Below are positions 1-6,845 of a DNA stretch of 40,027 bases, in pieces; within the stretch, counting starts at the first letter, position 1, and each line of letters starts with the position of its first letter. The notes under the pieces were generated by a model, which had not been told where the DNA came from, did no database searches, and saw only the letters and a list, made by a program, of their open reading frames with translations. The position numbers and the translations under genes were made by a program. This stretch comes from a virus: positions 1 to 40,027 of IMG/VR virus record IMGVR_UViG_3300049561_000014, one strand, 5' to 3'.

Positions 1-143
1 AAATTTGATCTCGACCGACCCGCGCACCGCATCATCCAGCACCGACTTCAGCTTCTTGCGATTAGGGTCGAATGGGATTTTAAGATATGCGACGACCCGC
101 GGCTGACCGTCTACCGTCTCGATCTTTGTCAGTTCGGGTTGCG
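1..143. repeat. Terminal direct repeat, left copy
   Basis: This segment recurs at 39885-40027. The copies differ at one base: position 17 is G and its partner 39901 is A. Bases 18-143 match exactly over 126 bp. Such an overlap is what an assembler leaves when a contig closes on itself. A gene on the minus strand reads through the join in frame, which supports a circular map or a terminally redundant molecule. Whether the virion DNA has real terminal repeats cannot be told from this. Confidence 0.9.
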
Positions 144-441
144 CATCGAAAGACTCACCATCAATTTCGATTTGATGCGGCGGACAAACAAACTTCTTCT
201 TGCTTGGCGCGATCCTATCCTGCAAGAACGACAACGAGTCGCCCTCATCTTCTCCGCTGCCTTCCATCGGGCGCATTGAGCTAAAGGCCAGAGCCGCAAA
301 AGCCTCACCCCATTTCTCAACCGCCTCTTCCTGTTTGACAATTATCGCGACCTCAAACTCAGCCTCACGACCATCGGCTGAATCACTTTTCCTGACTGTG
401 GTTCGTTGGATCCCTGCTGTCATCTTTCCTTCGATTTTCAT
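1..441 (-). CDS. Unknown phage protein, N-terminal part (continues across the map join)
   Basis: This is the first 147 codons of a protein whose remainder is at 39756-40027. Joined through the terminal repeat it gives 189 residues. The start at 441 has an AGGA six bases upstream. An ATG at 447 overlaps the preceding stop as ATGA but has no room for that ribosome binding site. The middle is acidic, with Gly/Glu/Asp-rich residues, followed by a Lys-rich stretch. I recognise no domain. It lies just upstream of a VRR-NUC nuclease in the same operon, so a DNA-metabolism role is possible, but that is inference. The repeat mismatch changes one residue (Ser in this copy, Leu in the other). Confidence 0.75.
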   Translation of the reverse strand, partial: MKIEGKMTAGIQRTTVRKSDSADGREAEFEVAIIVKQEEAVEKWGEAFAALAFSSMRPMEGSGEDEGDSLSFLQDRIAPSKKKFVCPPHQIEIDGESFDAQPELTKIETVDGQPRVVAYLKIPFDPNRKKLKSVLDDAVRGSVEIKF

Positions 442-443
442 GG

Positions 444-653
444 TCATTCCTGTTCTTGGGTTTTCGCTTCTTGCTCTTCGGCGCCTTTGCATCCCGCGCA
501 ATAGGAATCCTTGTGCGGGCGCTTTTCGATCAACGGATTTCTCACAATAAATATAGCCCCACAGCCACAACGAATCTCGCGCCCAAATTCGCTGGTAGGC
601 GGAACTGCATGCCAGACCCCAATGCGGTCAGCAGTGTAAAGCGGTTTGGTCAT
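444..653 (-). CDS. Small Cys-rich protein, probable zinc ribbon (paralogue of 38186-38395)
   Basis: A 69-residue protein with paired cysteines (RCGCGAIF near the middle, YCAGC near the C-terminus) that could bind one zinc ion. It is clearly related to the protein at 38186-38395. Both begin MT-x-x-LY-x-x-DRIG-x-WH, both have EKRPH-x-D-x-YC-x-GC, and both end in Glu/Lys-rich tails. A longer reading frame opens at 692, but the ATG at 653 has a strong GGGGGA site and aligns with the start of the paralogue. Its stop overlaps the next gene by ATGA if that gene starts at 447. The function is unknown. Confidence 0.75.
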   Translation of the reverse strand: MTKPLYTADRIGVWHAVPPTSEFGREIRCGCGAIFIVRNPLIEKRPHKDSYCAGCKGAEEQEAKTQEQE

Positions 654-734
654 GCTTCCCCCGTCCGCTTGCTCCAGCAACGCTGGCACCAATATTTACC
701 AGCGGGGTCCACATGCGTTCGATACGCATGTGCA
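654..734. promoter_or_regulatory. Intergenic spacer with two perfect hairpins
   Basis: The 81 bases between two small zinc-ribbon genes hold two inverted repeats. One has 9-bp arms, CACATGCGT (710-718) and its complement at 724-732, around the 5-base loop TCGAT. The other is CCAGC-AAC-GCTGG (674-686). The larger one lies directly after the stop codon of the upstream gene on the minus strand. Neither is followed by a T-run, so a simple intrinsic terminator is unlikely. An mRNA-stability element, attenuator or operator would fit. Confidence 0.45.
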
Positions 735-866
735 TTACATAATGATGGTATTTTTTTGCCGACATACGGAGCACTCGATAATGGTTCCATTCTCGACCTT
801 ACCCTCGAATTTAATTTCTGTTCCGCAATGCGGGCAATCGAGCGACAAGGGTTTTTTATTAGCCAT
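735..866 (-). CDS. 43-residue zinc-ribbon protein
   Basis: A very short open frame starting MANKKPLSLDCPHCG and ending with a CSVC pair. The CPHC and CSVC knuckles are spaced about 20 residues apart, the classic treble-clef or zinc-ribbon layout. GGAGGGG lies seven bases before this ATG. Another in-frame ATG at 869 overlaps the upstream stop as ATGA, so coupled translation with the upstream gene is likely. Such mini zinc ribbons are common in phages, as DNA- or protein-binding adaptors or anti-host factors. Nothing here shows which applies. Confidence 0.7.
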   Translation of the reverse strand: MANKKPLSLDCPHCGTEIKFEGKVENGTIIECSVCRQKNTIIM

Positions 867-1048
867 CATGACCCCTCCGCTTTTTGGTCTTCGGCTCCGG
901 CTTTAGCCTGTATTTGTAGCCACGCCATCAACGCCTCGCGCATCGCAGCACCACGCGATGGATTGTATGGTATCTTTTTTCGTACGGCATCCAGCTTTTT
1001 TACAACTCCGGGCTCCACATGCACACCAATATATATAGATTTTGGCAT
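866..1048 (-). CDS. Small ribbon-helix-helix-like DNA-binding protein, first gene of the minus arm
   Basis: 60 residues with the layout of an Arc/CopG-type protein: a short N-terminal strand (KSIYIGVHV), then two helices (VVKKLDAVRKK and RGAAMREALMAWLQ) joined by a turn. Such proteins bind operators as dimers and usually control their own promoter. It is the first gene after the divergent control region, which is full of short palindromes, so autoregulation is a reasonable inference. No good ribosome binding site precedes the ATG. A TTGACA box with 17-bp spacing to GATAAG would start transcription at or beside the ATG, so the mRNA may be leaderless. Confidence 0.6.
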   Translation of the reverse strand: MPKSIYIGVHVEPGVVKKLDAVRKKIPYNPSRGAAMREALMAWLQIQAKAGAEDQKAEGS

Positions 1049-1054
1049 GATGTT

Positions 1055-1083
1055 CTTATCTATTTTATTTTTATTTTTGTCAA
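1055..1083 (-). promoter_or_regulatory. Putative leftward promoter (TTGACA, 17 bp, GATAAG)
   Basis: Reading leftward, a perfect TTGACA lies at 1083-1078, followed by a 17-bp A/T-only spacer and GATAAG at 1060-1055 (four of six matches to the consensus -10). Transcription would begin near 1048, the first base of the start codon of the first minus-arm gene. The A/T-rich spacer supports a promoter. The start point is inferred only from spacing. Confidence 0.5.
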
Positions 1084-1091
1084 TGCTAAAA

Positions 1092-1110
1092 ATATTGTTG
1101 CAATATGCAA
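1092..1110. promoter_or_regulatory. Overlapping palindromes, candidate operator between the two arms
   Basis: Two dyads overlap here: ATATTG-TTG-CAATAT (1092-1106, perfect 6-bp arms) and TTGCA-ATA-TGCAA (1098-1110, perfect 5-bp arms). They sit between the divergent promoters and overlap the likely rightward -35. This suits a repressor controlling both arms, with the adjacent ribbon-helix-helix-like protein as the obvious candidate. The string ATATTGTTGCA recurs at 11885-11895, in front of another small regulatory gene. Confidence 0.45.
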
Positions 1111-1126
1111 AGCTATGAAGTACATT
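1098..1126 (+). promoter_or_regulatory. Putative rightward (early) promoter
   Basis: TTGCAA (1098-1103) and TACATT (1121-1126) are spaced by 17 bp and each match the sigma-70 consensus at four of six positions. Transcription would begin near 1133, giving a leader of about 33 bases. That leader holds a perfect hairpin, GCTCAA-GA-TTGAGC (1137-1150), just before the AAGGAG ribosome binding site (1153-1158) of the first plus-arm gene. The match is moderate, and the call rests mainly on its place in the divergent gap. Confidence 0.4.
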
Positions 1127-1165
1127 CTATGTATGGGCTCAAGATTGAGCTCAAGGAGCAGGCAC

Positions 1166-1612
1166 ATGGCAGCAACAACGGCAATCACTGGCAGCGGCGT
1201 AATCATCGATATTTGTTCATGCGATAAGGAGTACACCGAGGCCGATATCAAAGCGGCGCCCGGGGTCAAGCGCGTACAGGGTGGCGGCACAGACGCCTAT
1301 TACTGGTGGAATTGCCACGGCGGCCAGGACCAGCGCGGCGACCCGTGTAAATCTCTACGATGTGCGATCGAGCGAGACGGCCGCCTTATGCCGCAGCCGT
1401 CAGTCACGATGCGAATGGCATCATCCATCGACGCATCAGGCGCGGCTCATTTTCACGTCGCTCGCATTGCCCTCGAGAAGCCATCGACCATGGAGGCCGA
1501 TAAAACCTTCATCGAAACCTTATGTGACCGGGCCAAAGCCCGGTCAGCGCAAACCGAAATCGCTACGCTTAAGACAATCGGACTTGGTGGCAAAAGGCTC
1601 GAAGATGTGTAG
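1166..1612 (+). CDS. Unknown early protein with Cys-rich N-terminal half
   Basis: 148 residues and the first gene of the plus arm. The open frame extends upstream to 1019, but this ATG has AAGGAG seven bases before it. The N-terminal half holds several cysteines (ICSCDKE near the start, later NCHGG and DPCKSLRC) and two adjacent tryptophans after a tyrosine pair, suggesting a small metal-binding domain. The C-terminal half is a plain Ala/Glu/Lys-rich helix region. I do not recognise the family. First position after an early promoter is typical of host-takeover proteins, but that is only inference. Confidence 0.65.
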   Translation: MAATTAITGSGVIIDICSCDKEYTEADIKAAPGVKRVQGGGTDAYYWWNCHGGQDQRGDPCKSLRCAIERDGRLMPQPSVTMRMASSIDASGAAHFHVARIALEKPSTMEADKTFIETLCDRAKARSAQTEIATLKTIGLGGKRLEDV

Positions 1613-1820
1613 CGTACAGATGAGCGGCCTCGAGCTTTGCGCCCAATATCAGGCCAGGGCCGAAGCTATGCTACGTCTGACAATCGCGAACATACGCATC
1701 CTTGCCGCGGCTCATGACTGTCCACAATCGCGAGCGGCGCTCAACATGATTGCCGACGATCTAGCTCATGGCGTCACAATAGACGATCCTGAACTCGGCG
1801 GCTATCCTATCTCTGATTAA
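1605..1820 (+). CDS. Unknown 71-residue helical protein
   Basis: Starts inside the preceding gene with an 8-base overlap and an AAAGG/GAAG site upstream. The protein is mostly helical by composition, rich in Ala, Leu and Arg through the middle and ending acidic. Three cysteines are scattered rather than paired. I recognise no motif. Its reality rests on the tight coupling with its neighbours and a complete open frame ending ten bases before the next ATG. Confidence 0.55.
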   Translation: MCSVQMSGLELCAQYQARAEAMLRLTIANIRILAAAHDCPQSRAALNMIADDLAHGVTIDDPELGGYPISD

Positions 1821-1830
1821 GGGGGAGACC

Positions 1831-2163
1831 ATGCGGCATACCACTATTGAGACCATGCTTAGGGACGTACCGATAAAGGTCAAGACCACGGTCTATGATG
1901 ACGGTGTGGTGCACGTCGAGCAAGTATTGCTTACTAACGATATGGCTGGCCCACTGCCGCAACCCGTTGAGCTACCTTACGGCATGCTCGGCGACAAAGA
2001 TATCGAAGCCATCGAGGAAGAGGCTCGCACCAGCGTGCAGGGTCAACGCGATGACGAGACAGAGGCTAATGCTAAGGCTCGCGAAGATACTTGTGGTAAG
2101 CTCTTAAGCATAATCATTGCTATAGGTTTAGGTTTAGCAGGTGGAGGAGGTAGATATGTGTAA
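1831..2163 (+). CDS. Unknown protein with a possible C-terminal membrane segment
   Basis: 110 residues, preceded by GGGGGAGA. The first part has alternating polar strands (KVKTTVYDDGVVHVEQVLL), the middle is strongly acidic (IEAIEEEARTS, DDETEANAKARE), and the end has a hydrophobic Ile/Leu/Gly run (LLSIIIAIGLGLAGGGG) that could span or tether to a membrane. The last codons overlap the next gene and carry its GGAGGAGG ribosome binding site. That Gly-rich end may be imposed partly by the ribosome site. The function is unknown. Confidence 0.55.
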   Translation: MRHTTIETMLRDVPIKVKTTVYDDGVVHVEQVLLTNDMAGPLPQPVELPYGMLGDKDIEAIEEEARTSVQGQRDDETEANAKAREDTCGKLLSIIIAIGLGLAGGGGRYV

Positions 2164-2347
2164 CCCTCTCAGAGAAGCAAACGAGCGACTTGAACGGGCT
2201 CGCGCTGAATATCATGAGGCGCTTAAGCCTGGCAATCTTGAGGCGACATTAGTCTGCGTCGCGATAGATAAGTTATTCCAGACGCGGCAAATGGTGTGCA
2301 GGGTTAGATATAATCTCGAGGTATTGAACTTGGAGCGACAATCATGA
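2156..2347 (+). CDS. Unknown 63-residue charged helical protein
   Basis: The ATG at 2156 is chosen over an in-frame one at 2141 because GGAGGAGG (2143-2150) lies at ideal distance. The protein is nearly all helix by composition, with heptad-like charged stretches (NERLERARAEYHEAL). It ends in an ATGA overlap with the next gene, so the two are probably translationally coupled. I recognise no family. Confidence 0.6.
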   Translation: MCNPLREANERLERARAEYHEALKPGNLEATLVCVAIDKLFQTRQMVCRVRYNLEVLNLERQS

Positions 2348-2745
2348 GCGAAAAAGATGGTGGGCCTGCGTACCCAACAGAGCATTTTGATGAGGAAGGT
2401 ACGCGCATGATTGATAGAGGCGCAAGCCTGCGCGATTATTTCGCGGGGTTAGCGCTTAATGGTCTGATTAGTTCCATTGGAGATGAGGACCTTCGCGGTG
2501 GTGATGCTGAGGAGTTTATTCAGCACTATCATGCGATGGCCAAAGATTCTTACTCATATGCCGACGCCATGCTCGTGGCGCGGGGGCCGGAACAAGAACA
2601 ACGCGTGGCCTTGCAGCCAAGCGAGTCTTGCCACACGTGCCTAAATATAGACGTAGGCGAAAGCATAGATGAGGGATGCTGGACAGGCTGGCAGCAACGG
2701 CCGGAGGAGCCCAAGAAATATAGACGTAGGCGAAAGCATAGATGA
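2344..2745 (+). CDS. Phage protein with LRDYF motif; C-terminus altered by a tandem duplication
   Basis: 133 residues. The early part (MSEKDGGPAYP, then SLRDYFAGLAL) resembles a small family of phage proteins that combine a KDGGPA-type start with an LRDYFA motif, of unknown function (from memory). A 73-bp segment is repeated exactly at 2643-2715 and 2716-2788. Because 73 is not a multiple of three, the second copy is read in another frame and ends the protein in KYRRRRKHR. Without it, the frame would end ...PEEPKP with its stop overlapping the next ATG as ATGA, like most junctions here. The basic tail is therefore probably recent. Confidence 0.65.
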   Translation: MSEKDGGPAYPTEHFDEEGTRMIDRGASLRDYFAGLALNGLISSIGDEDLRGGDAEEFIQHYHAMAKDSYSYADAMLVARGPEQEQRVALQPSESCHTCLNIDVGESIDEGCWTGWQQRPEEPKKYRRRRKHR

Positions 2746-2788
2746 GGGATGCTGGACAGGCTGGCAGCAACGGCCGGAGGAGCCCAAG
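2643..2788. repeat. Exact 73-bp tandem duplication
   Basis: Bases 2643-2715 and 2716-2788 are identical. The unit starts AAATATAGACGTAGG and ends GGAGGAGCCCAAG, so it contains the ribosome binding site of the next gene. The duplication shifts the frame of the gene it ends and breaks its ancestral ATGA overlap with the gene at 2791. It is either a very recent mutation or an assembly error. Confidence 0.95.
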
Positions 2789-2790
2789 CC

Positions 2791-3072
2791 ATGAATCTTC
2801 GTCGCGAGCCACCACTACGCGCCCGCGAGCTTGGCGAGCAATCGGTAGTGCGAGCTCTTAATGCTCGCCCAAGGCCGCTCACCCCGAAGGGTCCGGGGAT
2901 ACTTAAGCGGCTGATATCTACGCTAATGCGATGGAAAAGAAGAAAGAGGCCCGCACCTACCCCCTCTCCCGTATGCGCGAGTTGTCATAATTTTATGCGA
3001 CTCACGCATATAAGTAACGAAGGAATAAGGGTATATAGTTGCAATTATTGTGGCACTATGAGGTTAGGTTAA
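2791..3072 (+). CDS. Basic protein with C-terminal zinc ribbon
   Basis: 93 residues. The N-terminal two thirds is rich in Arg, Lys and Pro. The end has CASCHNF and, about 20 residues later, CNYCGTM, a good CxxC/CxxC zinc ribbon. The start at 2791 follows GGAGGAG and is where the ancestral overlap would have been. A basic arm plus zinc ribbon suggests nucleic-acid binding. The stop TAA overlaps the next ATG. An upstream in-frame ATG at 2749 lies inside the duplicated segment and is less likely. Confidence 0.6.
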   Translation: MNLRREPPLRARELGEQSVVRALNARPRPLTPKGPGILKRLISTLMRWKRRKRPAPTPSPVCASCHNFMRLTHISNEGIRVYSCNYCGTMRLG

Positions 3073-3227
3073 TGACTTCGATAGGTTCCGCCGCATCAGA
3101 GCTGAGAATAATGGCAGCGGCGGGAGCCGGGATGGTCCCGGGTAAATTGCTGACGGCAGTAGAAATGTACCCCCCTATTGCCGTCATCTCAAAACGAGAT
3201 TCCTGGGTGGTCCAGGAACGGTGGTGA
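3072..3227 (+). CDS. Unknown 51-residue protein
   Basis: Starts in a TAATG overlap with the previous gene, with a GAGG upstream at 3060. It is Ala/Gly/Met-rich in the first half and has no recognisable motif. It is included because the coupling and start context match those of neighbouring real genes. Confidence 0.4.
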   Translation: MTSIGSAASELRIMAAAGAGMVPGKLLTAVEMYPPIAVISKRDSWVVQERW

Positions 3228-3276
3228 GAGATTTGACATGTAACTGCCTAAAGCCTCTTGCCACCGACAATCGAGG

Positions 3277-3441
3277 ATGGTGTCATCAGTGAGCGCCTTA
3301 ACTATCGAAATATCGCGCGGTTCGCATGCCCCCTGCCAGGGCGCTTGTTCCCGCGCGAGAACGGTGGCGAGTTGCTTCGGCGAGGAGTATCGCGTGTGTG
3401 GGCGACTCGCCACCCAAATCGAGGAGATAGGTAGATGGTAA
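3277..3441 (+). CDS. Doubtful small ORF in a 207-bp gap
   Basis: An ATG-started frame of 54 residues with four cysteines runs through this gap and overlaps the nuclease gene by seven bases. Two other frames are also partly open: one from a TTG near 3258 covering most of the gap, and a short one near 3234 with a CxC and a WCHQ end before a TGA. GAGG sits too close to the ATG to serve it well. The gap may hold one small gene, possibly broken, but I cannot say which frame is used. Confidence 0.25.
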   Translation: MVSSVSALTIEISRGSHAPCQGACSRARTVASCFGEEYRVCGRLATQIEEIGRW

Positions 3442-4547
3442 TGCCTCCAGTAAGACCAAGCTCATTGCCATTGGCGCACGAATGCCCCAGCTCAATACTT
3501 CCCGCCGAGCATCCAATCTCTCGTGGCAGTGAGGCCAGCGACATAGGCCAAGCACAGCACTATGGCGCTGGCGCTATCGAGCTTGGGAAACCTTACGATG
3601 TGGTTGCGATAGCTCGCTCCTATAGTGTCGATACCGACGAGCTTGCTATCCTATTATATCAAACGGCCAAAGCCTGGGGATACTTGCAGCGCTATTTTCC
3701 CAACCCGCGTGTTGAGTATCGACTACACTCCGAGTTACTTGGCGACGGCACGGGCGATATCGTCGAGCATAATGGCGACACGGCCGCGGTCAACGACTGG
3801 AAGAGTGGCCGCGTGCAGCGCAACTACCGCTGGCAGCTATGGGGCTATGCCTACGACCTGCGCGAGACGTTGGGCATGCCGCGCAGCGGTGTCATCGACT
3901 CCTCGACTGCGTGGGTGCGCACTGGCGATATTGAGATGCATCCATTTTCCGACGCCGAGCTCGACGCAATGGCGGATGAACACCGGGCACTTGAGAGCAA
4001 GATTGGCGAGGTCTATTCACCAGGCGAGCACTGTGGCTTCTGTCGCCGACGCAATGAATGCGGAGCGCATGCATCAGCAATACGAGCTGCAGCGACAGCC
4101 TTAATGCCCTTAATCCAGGCTCTTTCTGAGAGCATTCCATATGGTTTGACATCCATAAAACTGGCTCATCTCTACCCACAAGCAAAGTTACTCGAAAAGG
4201 CGCTCACCAATTACAACGAGATGCTCAAGGCTTCCCTCGCCGATAGCATTAAACTCGCAGTGGGCGATGGTCGCATACTCTATCTCGCCGAAGTCCAACG
4301 CACGCAGCTCGACCCGACGTTGGCAATCGCCACGCTTGAACGAGAGCAATGGACTCAAGATGAAATCATGGCTTGCGTCGAAGTCAGCAAGGGTAGGGTC
4401 GAGGATATCGCCGAGGCTCAAGGTCGAGCAACCAAGGTACGCGGCGCCATCAAAGCGGCGCGAGAGAAGATACTTACCCAGCTCGAACAATCGGGCGCGG
4501 TTTCTAAGGTAATTCAACAACGACTAACTATCGGAAAGGCAGAATAA
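3435..4547 (+). CDS. Cas4/RecB-like PD-(D/E)XK nuclease with Fe-S cluster
   Basis: 370 residues. The layout is that of Cas4/AddB-type exonucleases: a first cysteine (C17 in HECPSS), Glu94 (VEYR), Asp108 (GTGDIV), then Asp121-Trp-Lys123 (NDWKSG), a Q134-LWGYAY motif, and a cysteine triplet C200, C203 and C209 that with C17 would hold a 4Fe-4S cluster. The C-terminal 150 residues are helical and extend beyond the Cas4 core, as in phage DUF2800-like proteins. Such enzymes chew DNA ends to make single strands for recombination. The next two genes suit that pathway. GAGGAG eight bases upstream supports the start. Confidence 0.85.
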   Translation: MVMPPVRPSSLPLAHECPSSILPAEHPISRGSEASDIGQAQHYGAGAIELGKPYDVVAIARSYSVDTDELAILLYQTAKAWGYLQRYFPNPRVEYRLHSELLGDGTGDIVEHNGDTAAVNDWKSGRVQRNYRWQLWGYAYDLRETLGMPRSGVIDSSTAWVRTGDIEMHPFSDAELDAMADEHRALESKIGEVYSPGEHCGFCRRRNECGAHASAIRAAATALMPLIQALSESIPYGLTSIKLAHLYPQAKLLEKALTNYNEMLKASLADSIKLAVGDGRILYLAEVQRTQLDPTLAIATLEREQWTQDEIMACVEVSKGRVEDIAEAQGRATKVRGAIKAAREKILTQLEQSGAVSKVIQQRLTIGKAE

Positions 4548-4549
4548 CT

Positions 4550-5500
4550 ATGGCAAGACAGCAAAGAGCAGATGATCGCGATGGGCGTGACAACCGCGGG
4601 CTCAATGATGACATCGGTGATGGCGAGATAGTACCCGCGGGCCAAAGCGATAGCGCTCTCACGGCCATCACTCGTGGTGAAGTGGACATGCAGGTGAGCA
4701 CTGCCAAGCGCTACCCGCGGAGCATTGCACGATTTCAAAAAAGCGCGCTCTCCATGGTGACGGCTGACAAAGATACGGCAGCATCATGCTTCTATACGCT
4801 CCCGCGCAAGAAGAAAGACACGAAGACGGGCGTACAAATCTCCGTGACCGGGCCATCGGTGCGGCTGTCTGAGATTGCGGCCGCAACCTGGGGAAATCTA
4901 CGAATTGAAGCTCGACCAATCGAGGAGAGCGACACCACGGTCACTGCTCAGGGCACCGCGTGGGATATGGAAAACAATGTATTAGTGCGGTTAGAGGTCA
5001 AGCGCAGGATCACTGATAAGGACGGCCGAAGGTTTAGCGAAGACATGGTAGCCATGACGACGAACGCTGCAACGAGCATCGCAAAACGTAATGCTATCTT
5101 CAATGTAATTCCTCGCTCGTACATTCAGCAGCTTGATACTGCCGCTCGGGGCTGTGCTATCGGGGATATCAAGACGCTACCCGCGCGGCGTGACGAATCT
5201 ATAGCCTGGTACAATAAGGTAGGAGTCACCACGGACCGCATACTTGCAGCACTCGGCAAAGATGGGCTTGCCGATATAGACCTGGAAGATCTTGAAACGC
5301 TCTATGGGTGGGGTACCGCACTCAAGGATAAGCAGGCGACGATAGAGGAGATATTCCCGCCTCCAATAATGACAGCAGGCACTGTCAAAGTGAGCAAGAA
5401 CGGCGAGGCTGCTCAGAAGCCTACGGCGCCAGCGGCAAATGAAGAGCCACCTCATAATCCGATCACTGGCGAAGTCATTGACCCCAAAGCAGGCTTCTAG
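4550..5500 (+). CDS. Putative phage recombination / strand-annealing protein
   Basis: 316 residues, two bases after the nuclease gene. The first 35 residues are Asp/Arg/Gly-rich and probably disordered. The core (about 50-200) contains a conserved-looking stretch, TTNAATSIAKRNAIFNVIP, reminiscent of phage proteins that sit beside exonucleases and are often listed as recombination-related. The C-terminal 60 residues are Pro/Ala/Glu-rich and end in ITGEVIDPKAGF. A role as annealing partner of the nuclease (the Exo-Bet arrangement) is an inference from position. I cannot assign it to RecT, Erf, Sak or Sak4, and no Walker motif is present. Confidence 0.5.
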   Translation: MARQQRADDRDGRDNRGLNDDIGDGEIVPAGQSDSALTAITRGEVDMQVSTAKRYPRSIARFQKSALSMVTADKDTAASCFYTLPRKKKDTKTGVQISVTGPSVRLSEIAAATWGNLRIEARPIEESDTTVTAQGTAWDMENNVLVRLEVKRRITDKDGRRFSEDMVAMTTNAATSIAKRNAIFNVIPRSYIQQLDTAARGCAIGDIKTLPARRDESIAWYNKVGVTTDRILAALGKDGLADIDLEDLETLYGWGTALKDKQATIEEIFPPPIMTAGTVKVSKNGEAAQKPTAPAANEEPPHNPITGEVIDPKAGF

Positions 5501-5533
5501 CCCTTGCTCATCACCCCAACTTGGAGAAGATAA

Positions 5534-6844
5534 ATGTCCACGATAGTTGCTCTCGAAGCCACCAATGTAAAACGCCTTAGAGCGATATCTATCAAGCCTG
5601 ATGGCTCCCTCGTCATAGTCGGCGGCGCGAATGGAAACGGAAAAACATCGCTCCTCGATAGTATTGCGTTTGCACTCGGTGGCAAGGACGTGATGCAGTC
5701 AGAGCCGCTACGTCGAGGTGCCGACAAGGGCCAAGTCATTGTCACCCTCGATGATGGTATGGTCGTTAAACGAACCTTCACGCCGGGCGGCGGCGGAACA
5801 CTCACTGTCAGCAATAAAGATGGTGCGCGCTTCCCAAGCCCGCAAGCTCTTTTAGACCGCCTTGTTGGCAAGCTCTCTTTTGATCCCCTTCAATTCTCGC
5901 GCATGGACTCAAAGGCTCAAGCCTCAACGCTGCGCCAGCTTGTGGGCATCGATACCGCGGCCATCGAAGCTAAGCGCAAGGCCGCTTATGACCAGCGCAC
6001 CGATGTGTCACGCGAGGTCAAGCGGCTACAGGGCGCTCTCGATACGCTGCCCGCGGCGCCTGAAGGGACGCCAGACAAAGAGGTAAGTATTGATGAGCTC
6101 GCGGCCGAACTCCAACGGCGCCAGGCCGTCAATGCGGAGAAGACCAAGGCCGAGCGCCTGCTTGATGCCAAACGAGCTGAGGCCATAGCTACGCGCAAGC
6201 GCGTAGCTGATATCGAGGAGCAGCTTGCTACTGCCCTCGCCGCAGTGGACCAAATCATTGCCGAGGGAAAGCAGCTCGCCGAGCAAACAATTGCAATGCC
6301 ATTTGCCGACGAGGCCGAAATTATTGACCAGCTTAAAAACGCGCAGGCTATCAATGCATCTGTGCGCGCTGCAACTGAGCACCGCAAGCTAGCCGCTGAG
6401 CTTGATGCGCAGCAATCCAAGGCCATGGAGCTAACAGTCGTTGTGCAAAAGGCTGATGACGAAAAGCGCGAAGCATTAGCCGCGGCGAAGATACCGATCG
6501 AAGGTATTGCCTTCGATGAGTCAGGTATGACGCTTAACGGTTTGCCGCTCGATCAAGCATCAAGCGCTGAGCAGCTACGCGCGAGCGTGGCTATCGGCTT
6601 GGCAATGCACCCTAAACTCAAGGTGCTGCTAGTGCGTGATGGCTCACTGCTCGACGAGAAGAGCCTGGCCATGGTCGCGGAGATGTCCGAGCAAGCCGGG
6701 GCGCAGGTATGGTTGGAGAAAGTGTCGAGCACCGGCGAGGGCTGCCAGGTAGTAATTGAGGACGGAATGGTCGCTAACAGCGACAAGCCACCATCCGATG
6801 CAAATAAGTCGGCGCGGCGAATGCGCGAATCGGGTGAAGACTGA
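5534..6844 (+). CDS. SMC/RecF-like AAA ATPase
   Basis: 436 residues. Walker A is GANGNGKTS at residues 31-39, close to the N-terminus as in RecF, Rad50 and SbcC. A long Ala/Lys/Glu/Gln-rich coiled-coil section fills roughly 150-320. A Walker B-like strand (LKVLLVRDGSLL, about 362-373) lies near the end, with Asp369 followed by Gly rather than Glu. The protein is much shorter than Rad50 and matches a compact phage class found beside Cas4-like nucleases. It probably acts with the two upstream genes in processing DNA ends. GGAG lies before the ATG. Confidence 0.8.
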   Translation: MSTIVALEATNVKRLRAISIKPDGSLVIVGGANGNGKTSLLDSIAFALGGKDVMQSEPLRRGADKGQVIVTLDDGMVVKRTFTPGGGGTLTVSNKDGARFPSPQALLDRLVGKLSFDPLQFSRMDSKAQASTLRQLVGIDTAAIEAKRKAAYDQRTDVSREVKRLQGALDTLPAAPEGTPDKEVSIDELAAELQRRQAVNAEKTKAERLLDAKRAEAIATRKRVADIEEQLATALAAVDQIIAEGKQLAEQTIAMPFADEAEIIDQLKNAQAINASVRAATEHRKLAAELDAQQSKAMELTVVVQKADDEKREALAAAKIPIEGIAFDESGMTLNGLPLDQASSAEQLRASVAIGLAMHPKLKVLLVRDGSLLDEKSLAMVAEMSEQAGAQVWLEKVSSTGEGCQVVIEDGMVANSDKPPSDANKSARRMRESGED

Positions 6845-6845
6845 C

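Noticed and set aside
2516-2882. Two minus-strand ORFs of about 100 residues opposite the 73-bp duplication
   Set aside because: They repeat the same peptide segment in the shadow of plus-strand genes and have no ribosome sites.
3435-4547. CRISPR-associated Cas4
   Set aside because: The Fe-S nuclease resembles Cas4, but no other cas genes or arrays exist and neighbours are phage recombination genes.
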